Assembly (NCBI GenBank): GCA_030149365.1 | Contig: JASBRP010000069.1 | Span: 89,396 to 153,395 of the forward strand | Direction: 5' to 3' | Length of the DNA stretch: 64,000 bases | Source: Solimonas sp. | GTDB taxonomy: Bacteria > Pseudomonadota > Gammaproteobacteria > Nevskiales > Nevskiaceae | Part shown: positions 24,665 to 33,775 of the stretch, piece after piece | How positions within the stretch are numbered: the first letter of the stretch is position 1 | How the letters are laid out: every line of letters begins with the position of its first letter | Program-made: the position numbers and the translations under genes | Notes under the pieces: generated by a model | What the model saw: the letters and a program-made list of their open reading frames with translations, nothing else | Databases searched by the model: none | Told to the model about the DNA's origin: nothing

Positions 24665-25405
24665 TCAGGCGCCCTCGCGTTCGTCGAGCATGCGCTTGAT
24701 CTCGTTCTCGCCGTAGGGGCGCGAGTCCTTCACCTTGAGGCTGCCGCTCCACTCGCGGGCGAAGTCGCGTTGCAGGTAGCGGTTGATCGCGGCGGTGATC
24801 AGCATCGCCAGCAGCGCGCCGGTGCCGGCCAGGCCCATGTCCTTGTGTGCATCCCAGATGTCGCCCTGGGTGCCGAGGTAGGCGGCGCCCAGTTCGCCAC
24901 CAAAGAATTCCGCAGCGCCCCATTCGATCAGTTCGTAGATCGCCGAGGTGGCCAGGGTGAATTCCAGCGGCAGGAAGTAGCCCCAGAAGCCGCGTGCCTC
25001 GGCCACGCGCAGGAAGATCTCGCGCAGGGGGTAGGCCAGCAGCAGGCCGTAGGAGAAGTGCACCAGCCGGTCGAAGTGGTTGCGCTCCCAGCCGAACAGG
25101 CTGTTGAACGTGTGGCCGGTCAGCGCCTCCCACCACTGGTCGTAGGGGACCATGGCGTAGGTGTAGTGCGAACCCACCGAGTGCAGGCACAGGAACACGA
25201 AGATCAGCGTGTAGGACACGCGAGAGAACACGAAGGCGCGGCGGCTGGCCCAAAGGCCCACGCCGAAGGCCAGCACCAGCACGTTCTCCAGGATCCAGTC
25301 CTTGCGATGCAGCGGGGCAATGCCCAGCCACAGCCAGATCAGCGCGTAGACGACGATCAGCCCGCCGACGTAGTGGCGCCAGGCCTGCGTGCGTTCGATC
25401 TTCAT
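24665..25405 (-). CDS. DUF2238 inner-membrane protein (YjdF-like)
   Basis: Membrane protein of 246 residues with about six helices. Family motifs are SVGSHYTYAMVPYD, FGWERNHFDRLVHFSYGLLLAYPLRE and the late TQGDIWDAHKDM. Conserved histidines and acidic residues in these loops suggest metal binding, but no function is known. Its ATG overlaps the LysR stop by three bases and its stop abuts the transglutaminase gene, forming a three-gene operon on the minus strand. Confidence 0.9.
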   Translation of the reverse strand: MKIERTQAWRHYVGGLIVVYALIWLWLGIAPLHRKDWILENVLVLAFGVGLWASRRAFVFSRVSYTLIFVFLCLHSVGSHYTYAMVPYDQWWEALTGHTFNSLFGWERNHFDRLVHFSYGLLLAYPLREIFLRVAEARGFWGYFLPLEFTLATSAIYELIEWGAAEFFGGELGAAYLGTQGDIWDAHKDMGLAGTGALLAMLITAAINRYLQRDFAREWSGSLKVKDSRPYGENEIKRMLDEREGA

Positions 25406-26331
25406 GCGGTCCCCTTGTGGATGTCCAGGTCCCGGTCCCAGTAGGGCGGGTCGCCGATGCTTTGCTGCAGGTAGTCGACGAAGGCCCGCAGCTTGGGCGA
25501 GCCGTAGCGGTTGGGCAAGTGCACGGCGTAGACCGAGGTGGCGTCGGAGCCGTACCAGCCGCGCAGCGGCGCTACCAAGCGGCCCGAGGCCAGGTCCGGG
25601 CCGATGCAGTAGGTGGGCAGCAGCGAGATGCCGGTGTGGTTCAGCAGCACGGTGCGCAGGGCGTTGATGTTGTTGACGCGGAAGTTGCCGTTGATCGGCA
25701 CCGTGTAGGCCTCGCCGCCGCGCAGGAAGTGGAAGTTGCGCTCCAGCGGGCTGGGGAAGCCCAGGCAGTTGTGCGCGCGCAGGTCGTCCGGGTGCTGTGG
25801 CGTGCCATGGCGTGCCAGGTACTCCGGGGTGGCGCAGACCACGAAGTGGATCGGCGCCAGCTTGCGCGCCACCAGCAGCGGTCCCGGTGCATGCGTCAGG
25901 CGCAGCGCCATGTCGAAGCCTTCCTCGGCCAGGTCCACGGTGCGGTCGTTGGTGACGATCTCCAGCTCGATCTTGGGATAGCGCCGGAAGAACTCCGGCA
26001 GCAGCGGCGCCACCACCGCGTCGACGAAGGAGTTGAGGCTGCTGACACGCAGCTTACCGCTGGGCTCGGCCTGCAGCCGCGCCACCGCGTGCTGCGATTG
26101 CTCCAGCTCCTCCACGATGCGCGCGCAATGCTCGAAGTAGGCACTGCCGGCGTCCGTCAGCGAGAGCTTGCGCGTGCTCCGCTGCAGCAGGCGGGCGCCC
26201 AGTGATTTCTCCAGCTTGGCGACGTGCTTGCTGACCACCGAGGGTGCCAGCTTCAGGCGCTCGCCGGCGGCGGCGAAGCTGCCGGCCTGCACCACCCGGG
26301 TGAAGGTCAGCACGTAGTTCAGATCTTCCAT
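25402..26331 (-). CDS. LysR family regulator (CrgA/AaeR-like subgroup)
   Basis: Regulator of 309 residues. The winged helix (YVLTFTRVVQAGSFAAAGERLKLAPSVVSKHVAKLEKSLGARLLQRSTRKLSLTDAG) and the substrate-binding domain (GKLRVSSLNSFVDAVVAPLLPEFF, EEGFDMALRL) place it in the large subgroup that often controls oxidoreductases or efflux. It leads a possible operon with the YjdF-like and transglutaminase genes, and is divergent from a small secreted protein and a SnoaL-like gene; either side could be its target. Confidence 0.92.
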   Translation of the reverse strand: MEDLNYVLTFTRVVQAGSFAAAGERLKLAPSVVSKHVAKLEKSLGARLLQRSTRKLSLTDAGSAYFEHCARIVEELEQSQHAVARLQAEPSGKLRVSSLNSFVDAVVAPLLPEFFRRYPKIELEIVTNDRTVDLAEEGFDMALRLTHAPGPLLVARKLAPIHFVVCATPEYLARHGTPQHPDDLRAHNCLGFPSPLERNFHFLRGGEAYTVPINGNFRVNNINALRTVLLNHTGISLLPTYCIGPDLASGRLVAPLRGWYGSDATSVYAVHLPNRYGSPKLRAFVDYLQQSIGDPPYWDRDLDIHKGTA

Positions 26332-26459
26332 GGCCCCGCTCCCCGGCTCTTGCGAGCCCTATTGATTCCATGGCGGAAACAATAAATGTCTTATACCCCA
26401 GCTTATCAGGGCCGTGGAAGTAAATAGTCTAGGCATCAGTCCGAAACCGGAGTGATGTC

Positions 26460-26690
26460 ATGACCCACAACCTGTTGACCGTAACCGGCGCCGCCGCAGG
26501 CCTGGTCCTGCTGACCCTGGCGGCCGCGGAGGCCAGCGCCGCCGAAACGGCGGGCGCTGCCCAGGTGGCCGGCGTCGATGCCACGGCCGTGACCCTGGTG
26601 CGGGGTGCCGATGACCGCCTGCAGGAAGCGCGTACCCGCCGCGACCAGGTGATCCGTCGCCTGTCGCCCGCCTTCCAGATCGTCCCGTAG
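26460..26690 (+). CDS. small exported protein, unknown function
   Basis: ORF of 76 residues with a signal-like N-terminus (LTVTGAAAGLVLLTLAAAEASAAE), then a short valine/arginine-rich domain. GGAG lies eight bases upstream of the ATG. It is divergent from a LysR gene and followed 31 bases later by the SnoaL-like gene. No family recognised. Its position and ribosome site support it; its alanine-rich composition weakens the case. Confidence 0.45.
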   Translation: MTHNLLTVTGAAAGLVLLTLAAAEASAAETAGAAQVAGVDATAVTLVRGADDRLQEARTRRDQVIRRLSPAFQIVP

Positions 26691-26721
26691 GCCGCAGCCG
26701 CCTCCTGACCAGAGCCAGAAC

Positions 26722-27108
26722 ATGCCTAACCGTGAACGTGTCGCCACCCTGGTTGCCCTCGTCGAGGAGGGCATGCTGATCGACGCCCTGCATGAGTTCT
26801 ATGCCGAGGACGCGCAGTCGCAGGACAACCAGGACCCGCCGCTGCAGGGCCGCCAGCGCCTGATCGCCAATGCCCAGCACCTGCTGCGCTCGGTGCGCGG
26901 GCTGCGCGTGCGTGCGGCGGACTGGATGCTCGACGGCGACCGCACGCGCATCCGCTGGATCTACGAATTCACCGGGCATGACGGTCGCCGTCACCGCCAG
27001 GAGGAAGTCGCGCGGCAGCGCTGGCGCGGCGATCGCATCGTCGAGGAACACACCCAGTACGAGCCGGCAGCGGCGGCCGCTGCCGACCCCTCCCTTCACG
27101 CCGCCTGA
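26722..27108 (+). CDS. SnoaL/NTF2-like protein
   Basis: Protein of 128 residues with an alpha+beta cone fold pattern. The helical N-terminus (LIDALHEFYAEDAQSQDNQDPPLQGR) is typical of SnoaL-like proteins, with later strands TRIRWIYEFTGHDGRRHRQEEVARQRWRGDRIVEEH. Activity unknown; such proteins range from isomerases to stress-induced binding proteins. It is followed by the alpha/beta hydrolase after 29 bases, so they may be co-expressed. Confidence 0.8.
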   Translation: MPNRERVATLVALVEEGMLIDALHEFYAEDAQSQDNQDPPLQGRQRLIANAQHLLRSVRGLRVRAADWMLDGDRTRIRWIYEFTGHDGRRHRQEEVARQRWRGDRIVEEHTQYEPAAAAAADPSLHAA

Positions 27109-27137
27109 AGAGGTTTCAAGTCAACCGGAGCAACACC

Positions 27138-27989
27138 ATGGCCAGCCTCAGCGCCCTGCAGACCTATCACACCCTTGCCGGCCTGTTCGCCCCGCAGTTC
27201 GCGGTGCGCTCGGCGCGCCGGCTCATGATGCGGCCGCGGCGCCTGCCGCCGCGTGACTGGGAGCAGCCGGCGCTGGCCTCCGCGCAGCGCATCCACTTCC
27301 GCTTCGGCCTGTCGGGCCTGCGCTGGGGCAAGGCCGGCGATCCGGTGGTGCTGATGCTGCACGGCTGGGAAGGCCGCCCTTCGCAATTCGGCCGCTTCGT
27401 GGCGCCGCTGCTCGCGGCGGGCCGCCAGGTGATCGCACTGGAAGGTCCCGCCCACGGCCAGTCGCCGGGCGACGAGGCCAACGTCATCAGCTTTGCCTAC
27501 GCCCTGATGGAAGTAGTGCCGGAAATCGAGCACCTGGAGGCGGTAGTCGGCCACTCGATGGGTGCCGGCGCCGTGGTCTACGCCTTGGGCCAGGGCCTCA
27601 ACGTGGAGCGCGTGGTGCTGCTGGGCGGGCCGTCCTCGCTGCGCGGCGTGCTGAGCCGCTTCGCCGGCTTCGTCGGACTGCCGCAGGCGGCGCATGCGCG
27701 CTTCCTGCAGGAGGTGGAGGACTACACCGGCGTGCCGCTGGACGAACTCGACGGCGTGCGCACCGCGCCGCGCCTGAAGCCGGCCGCCCTGATCGTGCAT
27801 GACCGCGACGACGACACCGTGCCCTACGGCGACAGCGCCGCGCTGGCCGCCGCCTGGCCCGACGCGGAGCTGTACAGCACCAACCGCCTCGGCCACTGGC
27901 GCATCCTCACCGACGAGCGCGTATTGCAGCGCGTGATGGCCTTCCTGACGCCGGAGCGTTTCGCCGACGAACTGCCCCGCGCCGCCTGA
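27138..27989 (+). CDS. alpha/beta hydrolase
   Basis: Cytoplasmic hydrolase of 283 residues with a complete triad: nucleophile serine in VVGHSMGAGA, an aspartate in IVHDRDDDTVPY and histidine in NRLGHWRIL. The oxyanion region is LMLHGWEGRPSQFG. The N-terminal 60 residues are arginine-rich and precede the core fold. The substrate is unknown; the closest named groups are general esterases/lipases. A hairpin terminator with a T-run follows. Confidence 0.87.
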   Translation: MASLSALQTYHTLAGLFAPQFAVRSARRLMMRPRRLPPRDWEQPALASAQRIHFRFGLSGLRWGKAGDPVVLMLHGWEGRPSQFGRFVAPLLAAGRQVIALEGPAHGQSPGDEANVISFAYALMEVVPEIEHLEAVVGHSMGAGAVVYALGQGLNVERVVLLGGPSSLRGVLSRFAGFVGLPQAAHARFLQEVEDYTGVPLDELDGVRTAPRLKPAALIVHDRDDDTVPYGDSAALAAAWPDAELYSTNRLGHWRILTDERVLQRVMAFLTPERFADELPRAA

Positions 27990-28028
27990 GTCTTCCGAGC
28001 GCACTCGCACCGCGCTCACTCCTCTGCC

Positions 28029-28066
28029 GCCGCCCCGTTCATCGTCGGGGCGGTGGCATCTTTTTT
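28029..28066 (+). terminator. intrinsic terminator after the alpha/beta hydrolase gene
   Basis: CCGCCCCG and CGGGGCGG arms (28029-28036, 28046-28053) are followed within a few bases by a seven-base T-run. Confidence 0.65.
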
Positions 28067-28086
28067 GGAGTCGCTGAAGACAGGCC

Positions 28087-28620
28087 TTAGCTGGCGCTCA
28101 GTTCCCACAGCAGCATGCGCCCGGCCTTCCAATGGCCGAGGCCGCTGGTGGCATTGATGTGGCCGCAGGGGCCGATGGAGCGGTACAGGCTGCCCCAGGC
28201 GCGGGCGGCATTGCGCGAGAAGGCGACGTTCCCGTAAGGATCGTTGCTGCTCGCCACGATCATGCTGGGGAAGGGCAGGCGCTGCTGCGGCAGCGGCCCG
28301 AAGCTGCGCGCCGCGGCGGGGAACCCGGCACCGGACGGGTCCGGAGGCGCCACCAGCATCGCGCCGGAAATCTTGCGCCGGGTCTGCAGGCCCCAGTGCG
28401 CTACCAGCAGGCAACCCAGGCTGTGCGCCACCAGGATCGCATCGCCCGCGGTGGCGGCCACGGCCGCTTCCAGGGCCTGCACCCACTCGTCCCGCTGCGG
28501 TTGTTCCCAGTCGCGTTGCTGCACGCGCTGCATGCGCGGCTCGGCCTGCTGCCACAGGGTCTGCCAGTGGTCGGGGCCGGACCCGCCGATGCCGGGCAGG
28601 ATCAGGATCGGCGTGCTCAT
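28087..28620 (-). CDS. RBBP9/YdeN family serine hydrolase
   Basis: Small alpha/beta hydrolase of 177 residues. It begins with LILPGIGGSGPDHWQTLWQ, typical of the RBBP9/YdeN family. The nucleophile serine is in LVAHSLGCLL, an aspartate in SSNDPYG and the final histidine in GLGHWKAG. Substrate unknown. GGAGCGCGC precedes the ATG. Confidence 0.9.
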   Translation of the reverse strand: MSTPILILPGIGGSGPDHWQTLWQQAEPRMQRVQQRDWEQPQRDEWVQALEAAVAATAGDAILVAHSLGCLLVAHWGLQTRRKISGAMLVAPPDPSGAGFPAAARSFGPLPQQRLPFPSMIVASSNDPYGNVAFSRNAARAWGSLYRSIGPCGHINATSGLGHWKAGRMLLWELSAS

Positions 28621-28698
28621 GCGCGCGCTCCCTGGCGGGCGCAGGCGCGGAACATGACCACGGGGCGGATGGCGGGATTCATCGGAGCTCGGAACGCC

Positions 28699-29109
28699 TC
28701 ACTCGAAGGGCGGTAGCTCCGGATGACGCGGCAGGCCGTCGGCGAACTCCACCCAGCCCAGGTGCTTCGAGTGCCAGTAGTGCAGCGTCGGCTTCAGCGC
28801 CTCCGGCTGGTCGAGGCTGCCGATGGTGATGTCGATCAGGCCCGGCAGGAAATCGGCGGTGAAGCTGATCTGCGTGCCGCAGCGCGGGCAGAAGCCGCGG
28901 CGGGCTTCGGCGGAGGAGGCGTATTCCTGCGGCAGGGCGCGGGTGAAGCGGACTTGCTCCTGCGCATACATGGCCCAGGCCACCACCGGCGCGGCGTTGG
29001 CGCGCCGGCACATGCTGCAATGGCAGATCGCCGCCAGCATCGGCTCGCCGCCGATCTCGTAGCGGATGTTGCCGCATTGGCAACCGCCCTCGCGTCCCTG
29101 CTGGTCCAT
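28699..29109 (-). CDS. GFA family zinc-binding protein
   Basis: Protein of 136 residues with the cysteine-rich Mss4-like fold: GGCQCGNIRYE, ICHCSMCRRANAAPVVAWAMY and RGFCPRCGTQISF supply the zinc cysteines. The family is annotated after glutathione-dependent formaldehyde-activating enzyme, though most members have no proven activity. The frame is open to 29157, but ATG 29109 gives the family-like start (MDQQGREGGCQCG). Confidence 0.9.
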   Translation of the reverse strand: MDQQGREGGCQCGNIRYEIGGEPMLAAICHCSMCRRANAAPVVAWAMYAQEQVRFTRALPQEYASSAEARRGFCPRCGTQISFTADFLPGLIDITIGSLDQPEALKPTLHYWHSKHLGWVEFADGLPRHPELPPFE

Positions 29110-29255
29110 GGCGTTCCCTGCTGGTCTGGCTTCCCCGGATGGGAGCGACTTCAGCATGCCGGAAGCATGCCGTCCAGCCCGCAGATGTCAGGTCCCGATG
29201 GCAGGCCGGCGCGCGCGGATGGGCGCGGCTCGTGCCGGCCGTGGGCGGCCCGCCG

Positions 29256-29717
29256 TCACTCCTTGACGACGATCTCCGCCTGGATCGGCTTGCCGCCGGA
29301 ATACAGCTCCTGGTGGGAGTTGGCGTTGAGTGTGACGCGCAGCTTGTGCTCGCCCGCGCCAAGCGCATCGACGTGGAACCAGGGCGCGTAGAGGCGCGCG
29401 CGCTTCACGCCGTCCACGTACAGGTGGGCATGCCCTTCACCCGCGACGTTGGCCTGGTTCACGTGCTCCGGCGCAAAGCGGAAGCCGGGAGTGTCGATGT
29501 GCAGGTTCCAGCCGCCCATGGGATCGCGGTGGGCCTTCAGTGAAACCGAGGGCGCACCCTTGGTGCCCAGGTCCAGCGGGCTGTGGTCGTGGTGATGGTG
29601 GTGATGATCGTGCCCCGCGGCCGCTTCATCTGCCGCCACACCGGCGCAGGAGAAGGCGAGGGCGGCCAGCGCGAGCAGGCAGGCGGACGGCATCGACGGG
29701 CGGCGAACAGCAGGCAT
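29256..29717 (-). CDS. secreted histidine-rich protein
   Basis: Exported protein of 153 residues. Signal peptide, then a metal-binding-type histidine run (GHDHHHHHHDH, about residues 34-44), then a compact beta domain (WNLHIDTPGFRFAPEHVNQANVAGEGHAHLYVDG through ANSHQELYSGGKPIQAE). The GEGHAHLYVDG motif recalls DUF4399-like domains. Ni/Co/Zn binding in the periplasm is a reasonable guess, but no transporter is adjacent. ATG 29717 follows GGGGAGA and is preferred to the upstream frame. Confidence 0.7.
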   Translation of the reverse strand: MPAVRRPSMPSACLLALAALAFSCAGVAADEAAAGHDHHHHHHDHSPLDLGTKGAPSVSLKAHRDPMGGWNLHIDTPGFRFAPEHVNQANVAGEGHAHLYVDGVKRARLYAPWFHVDALGAGEHKLRVTLNANSHQELYSGGKPIQAEIVVKE

Positions 29718-29859
29718 CGGAATCTTCTCCCCCTCATGAACGATCGGCCCCGGGGTCATGGCCTCGGGGCCGACTGTGTAGCAGATTTCAGCAGGAGCGA
29801 CTGGCCGGATGATTCAGTCGTCGCAAGCTACCGCAGCGCGGATCGTCGCGTCGAAGGCT

Positions 29860-30315
29860 TCATGGCTTGGCGTCGCCCTTCTCCCGGGCTTCCATGTCCG
29901 AGGCGACGTAGGCCTCGATCCGCGGCGCGACGCCGCTGGCCTGCTGGTCCATCAGCGTCGTGCAGCGGTCGGACCAGGAGCGCAGGAACTGCAGCACGGC
30001 CTCGTCGCCCTTGGCGTCGGCCTGGCGCAATTCCTCGGAGAAGCCGTTGCGTGCCACGGCCGAGGCCAGCTTCGCGTGCTCCTTGCCGACCAGGGCCAGT
30101 GCCGCCAAGCGGCTGAAGTTCTCCAGCTCCTTCACGCGGGCGAGCTGTTCGCCCTGCAGGTTCTTGTCGGACAGCGAGGGCAGCAGCGCGAAGTAGTAAC
30201 CGCAGCCGAGGAACTGCTCGGCCAGATCGGCGTCGGCCTTCGGCGGGGCGTCCGCAGCTACTGGCGAGGCAACGGCCAGCAACAGGGCGGCACAGGAGAG
30301 GGAGAACTTCAGCAT
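29860..30315 (-). CDS. secreted protein, unknown function
   Basis: Protein of 151 residues: signal peptide (to about residue 21, ASPVAA), then a helical domain rich in Leu, Ala and Glu with two cysteines (FLGCGYYF and SDRCTTLM) that could form a disulfide. No family recognised. It is followed by nothing on the same strand for 140 bases and preceded by the small anchored protein. Confidence 0.65.
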   Translation of the reverse strand: MLKFSLSCAALLLAVASPVAADAPPKADADLAEQFLGCGYYFALLPSLSDKNLQGEQLARVKELENFSRLAALALVGKEHAKLASAVARNGFSEELRQADAKGDEAVLQFLRSWSDRCTTLMDQQASGVAPRIEAYVASDMEAREKGDAKP

Positions 30316-30350
30316 GAACGGTCCTTGGGAGTATCAGTGTGTCGGGTGCT

Positions 30351-30674
30351 TCAGCCCAGTTCGGCGCTGCGTTGCTCGGCCTTCTGCACGGTCGCTTCGT
30401 CGCTGGGCGAGCTGAAACCGTCCTCGCGCAGGCGCCGTCGCATCTCGCGCTTCCAGGCCTCGGCGCTACGGTCCGGTGTCTCCAGCGCCCGGGTGTAGCG
30501 TTCCTCCAGACGGTGGAAGGCGGCGACGTCGGCATAGGCTTGCAGCAGCTTGCGCTTGTAGCGCTCGGTCTCGCGTTGCTTCGCGGCGGAAATATAGGTG
30601 AACCAGCCAGTGACCAGGCTACCGAGGACGGCGAAGCCCCCTGCCACCAGCGATAGCGTCAGTGCGTCGCTCAT
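30351..30674 (-). CDS. small membrane-anchored protein, unknown function
   Basis: Protein of 107 residues with one N-terminal transmembrane helix (about 5-27, LSLVAGGFAVLGSLVTGWFTYI), then a highly charged, largely helical cytoplasmic tail (KQRETERYKRKLLQAYADV and so on). It may form a coiled coil. No named family. It lies between the protease-FKBP gene and a secreted protein, all on the minus strand. Confidence 0.6.
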   Translation of the reverse strand: MSDALTLSLVAGGFAVLGSLVTGWFTYISAAKQRETERYKRKLLQAYADVAAFHRLEERYTRALETPDRSAEAWKREMRRRLREDGFSSPSDEATVQKAEQRSAELG

Positions 30675-30774
30675 TTGCGATTCCTTTGTGGCGATATGGA
30701 GAATAGCAAGTGCGGTCGGCCGGGGGCGGGGAAAGCTGTCGCCGAGGCTTTCCGGCCCAGTTGGCGGATTGCCG

Positions 30775-32214
30775 CTACTTCACCCTGAGCAATTCGATAT
30801 CGAAGATCAGGGTCTGGCCGGGCTTGATCCGGGTGCCGGCCCCGCGCTCGCCATAGGCCAGTTCCGGTGGGATGAAGAAGCGATACTTGGCGCCGGCCTG
30901 CATCAGCTGCAGGCCCTCGGTCCAGCCCGGGATGACATGGTCCAGCAGGATGCTGACCGGCTCGTCGCCCGGATATGAGCTGTCGAATTCCTGGCCGTCG
31001 ATCAGCTTCCCTCGGTAGTGCACCACGACCGTGCTCTGCGGATCGGGACGCCGGCCCTGCCCCTTGCGGAGGATCTGGTACTGCAGGCCGCTGGCCGTGA
31101 CTTTCACGCCACGTCTCCTGGCATTCTCTGCCAGGAAGCGCTTCGACTTTTCCTGCTCCAGTTCCCGCGTCTGGCCCGAGCTTGCATCCAGCGCCTTGGC
31201 AATCCTGTAGTCCAGGATGCGCATTTCCATCCGCTCCGTCATCCGGCGTACCCCGTCTCCCGGATAGGACGGATGCGACATGCTTATTGCAACCATCTTG
31301 GCCAGCAGCGGTGGAACGACCTGCGTGTACTCGGACACCGTGCTGTGGATGGGCTCTCCCGCGGCATCGTAGAAGATGGTCACGTAAAGGATGTCCGTGA
31401 TCGACTCCCGCAGGTTGTTGCGGATCGAGAAGACGTACTCGGAGTCTCGACTGTGAAGGTTCTTCCAGTCGAGATTCCGGATGATGACGCCATCGGTGGC
31501 CTTCGCCTCCACGGGCGTGGACGTCGTTGAAGATGGCGCGGATATGGACGCCAGGGGCATGGGATCGGACCGCTGCGACAGGAGGCGGCGGATCCGGGAG
31601 GCAGGCACGGCGAAATTGAGATTCTGGCCATCGCTGAAGGTGGCCACCGCGACGCCCACGACCTTGCCGGAACTGTCCAGGATCGGTCCGCCGCTGCTGC
31701 CTGGCGAAAGGGGAGCGGTGAGCTGCAACCAGTTGCCGTCATCCAGCTTGCGCAGGCCGCTGATGATGCCTTGCGAGAAAGTGCCTTCCAAGCCTTCCGG
31801 ATTACCCACGGCATACACGGTATCGCCGATGCTGACGGAGTCATCCGCAGCCAACGGCAACGGGGTGGCGCTGGCCCTGGATATCTTCAGCAGTGCCAGG
31901 TCCTGTGCCTCGTCGATGGCGGAGATACCGGCGATGTCCAGCTTCGCCTTCTGCCCGACCAGCTTGACGTAGCCGCTGGAGGCTCCCCGGATCACATGCA
32001 GGTTCGTGGCCACCGTGTCTGGCGTCACGAAGAAGCCGCTGCCGAGCGAGACCGGCTGCCCGCCGGCGTCCTGCAGGATCAACAGCACGACGGAAGGAAA
32101 GGTCTGGCGGGCGATGTCGCGCGCCGATTCGGCAAGCGCCGGATACGGCAGCATCGAGACGAGAAGCAGGGCCAGGATGCCGAGCCCCATGCGGCGGCAG
32201 GAGGATGTGATCAT
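30775..32214 (-). CDS. secreted trypsin-like serine protease fused to an FKBP prolyl isomerase
   Basis: Envelope protein of 479 residues. After a signal peptide (to about residue 29) comes a chymotrypsin/DegP-like protease domain with H73 (NLHVI), D105 (AQDLALLK) and S174 (PGSSGGP). A middle region (about 240-350) lacks a clear PDZ domain. The last 110 residues (from VTASGLQYQILRKGQG to IFDIELL) form an FKBP/Mip-type isomerase with the active-site pattern VHYRGKL, IPGWTEGLQLM and IPPELAYGERG. The frame opens at 32325, but the ATG at 32214 gives a normal signal peptide. Probably folds or degrades exported proteins. Confidence 0.85.
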   Translation of the reverse strand: MITSSCRRMGLGILALLLVSMLPYPALAESARDIARQTFPSVVLLILQDAGGQPVSLGSGFFVTPDTVATNLHVIRGASSGYVKLVGQKAKLDIAGISAIDEAQDLALLKISRASATPLPLAADDSVSIGDTVYAVGNPEGLEGTFSQGIISGLRKLDDGNWLQLTAPLSPGSSGGPILDSSGKVVGVAVATFSDGQNLNFAVPASRIRRLLSQRSDPMPLASISAPSSTTSTPVEAKATDGVIIRNLDWKNLHSRDSEYVFSIRNNLRESITDILYVTIFYDAAGEPIHSTVSEYTQVVPPLLAKMVAISMSHPSYPGDGVRRMTERMEMRILDYRIAKALDASSGQTRELEQEKSKRFLAENARRRGVKVTASGLQYQILRKGQGRRPDPQSTVVVHYRGKLIDGQEFDSSYPGDEPVSILLDHVIPGWTEGLQLMQAGAKYRFFIPPELAYGERGAGTRIKPGQTLIFDIELLRVK

Positions 32215-32321
32215 CGCGAGTCGGTCGGAAGTCCGTCGGCAGGATGCGCCGCGAGCTTTTTGCGGGCAACCTGAATCCGGCATCAGGTTCACGGCGATCA
32301 CCTCCAATGCGCGGGCGGCAT

Positions 32322-33623
32322 TCAATCCGCCAGCCGCTGCCCCTTCGTCTCGATCACCCAGGGCATCAGCAGCAGCGCCGCCAGCGGCACCACGCCGACC
32401 CAGAACAGCACGCCCACCGCGGCATCCACGCCCTGCGCGGCGATGACGCCGACCAGGAAGGGGCCGACGGCGGCGAACACGCGGCCGGCGTTGTAGCAGA
32501 AGCCGGCGCCGGTGCCGCGCAGGCGCGTGGGGAACAGCTCCGGGAGGTAGTAGGTGAAGCTGCCGAACACGCCGAACACCGACAGGCCGATGGCGAAGTA
32601 CAGGTAAAGGCGCGTCTCACCCGGCAGGTCCAGGCCGAAGGTGGCGAAGATCGCCGCGGCGGAGGCGGCGAAGTAGATGCCGAACATCGCGCGCCGGCCC
32701 AGCAGCTTGGCGGCGGGGATGGTCAGCAGCGTGCCGATCAGGCCGCCGAAGTTGAAGGCGGCGGTGGCGGTGAGCTTCCAGTTCTCCACCAGGGCCAGCG
32801 TGCCGGCCTTGTCCAGGCCGCGTAGCGCGGCCTCGGTCTGCGCCAGGCCAGCGGAGACCACGGGGATGAAGGCATTGCAGCTCCACCAGGTGATCAGCGC
32901 CACCAGCGCCATCAGGAAGCCGCTGATGGTGTAGCGCCGCACCTCGGGGCCGAACAGCTCGGCGATGCGCGGCGGCTGCGTGGTCTGGCGCACCTGCGTC
33001 CAGCGCTCCGGCTCCTTGAGGAACAGGCGCACGATGAAGGCCACGGCCGCCGGCAACAGGCCGAACAGGAAGACATAGCGCCAGGAGGTCTCGGGGCTGG
33101 CGGCCATCCAGTTGCCCGCCACCTGGAAGTTGACGAAGGTGGCCAGGAACAGGCCGAAGGGCGCGGCGGTGTAGAGCAGGGCGCCGGCCTCCACGCGTTT
33201 GTCCTCCGGCACCACCTCCGCGACCATCGAGGCACCAGCGGCCCACTCGCCGCCGATGCCCAGGCTGGCGACGATGCGGAACACCAGCAGCATCCAGATG
33301 TTGTCGGCAAAGGCACAGGCGGCGGTGCCCAGCGCGTACATCAGCATGGTCAGCAGCAGCGTGCGGGTGCGGCCGATGCGGTCGCAGACCCAGCCGAAGA
33401 TGATGCCGCCGGCGGCCCAGCCCAGCAGCAGCACGGAGGTAAGGATGCCGGTCCAGTACAACGTGGCCTGCTTGGCCTCGGGCGAGCCGATGGGCAAGCC
33501 CAGCAAGGTCGGCACGCAGTTGGGTGCGACGTAGTTGAACAGCAGGCTGTCGAAGATATCGAAGCCCCAGCCCAGCCAGGCGGCGAACAGGACGGTCCAC
33601 TGGTAGCGGGTCATGCCGAGCAT
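32322..33623 (-). CDS. MFS permease (AAHS/metabolite:H+ symporter type)
   Basis: Transporter of 433 residues with twelve predicted helices. The loop between helices 2 and 3 is GWVCDRIGRTRTLLL, the major-facilitator signature. WGFDIFDSLLFNYVAP at the start and SLGIGGEWAAGASMVAEVVP place it in the organic-acid/aromatic-acid transporter group. Substrate unknown. ATG 33623 has AGAGG upstream, and this avoids a 15-residue extension. It is next to a second MFS gene on the same strand. Confidence 0.88.
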   Translation of the reverse strand: MLGMTRYQWTVLFAAWLGWGFDIFDSLLFNYVAPNCVPTLLGLPIGSPEAKQATLYWTGILTSVLLLGWAAGGIIFGWVCDRIGRTRTLLLTMLMYALGTAACAFADNIWMLLVFRIVASLGIGGEWAAGASMVAEVVPEDKRVEAGALLYTAAPFGLFLATFVNFQVAGNWMAASPETSWRYVFLFGLLPAAVAFIVRLFLKEPERWTQVRQTTQPPRIAELFGPEVRRYTISGFLMALVALITWWSCNAFIPVVSAGLAQTEAALRGLDKAGTLALVENWKLTATAAFNFGGLIGTLLTIPAAKLLGRRAMFGIYFAASAAAIFATFGLDLPGETRLYLYFAIGLSVFGVFGSFTYYLPELFPTRLRGTGAGFCYNAGRVFAAVGPFLVGVIAAQGVDAAVGVLFWVGVVPLAALLLMPWVIETKGQRLAD

Positions 33624-33775
33624 GGCGTGCCTCTGGGAGAAGTAGAGATCAACAACCGAACCGTTCACATCGAGTAGCGCCGCGAAGCGTCGCGTATCGA
33701 GAGGCCTCGGCGCGTGCCTCGATACGCACGCTTACGCGGCTACTCGGCATGAACGGGTTGAGGTAGACGCCATGA

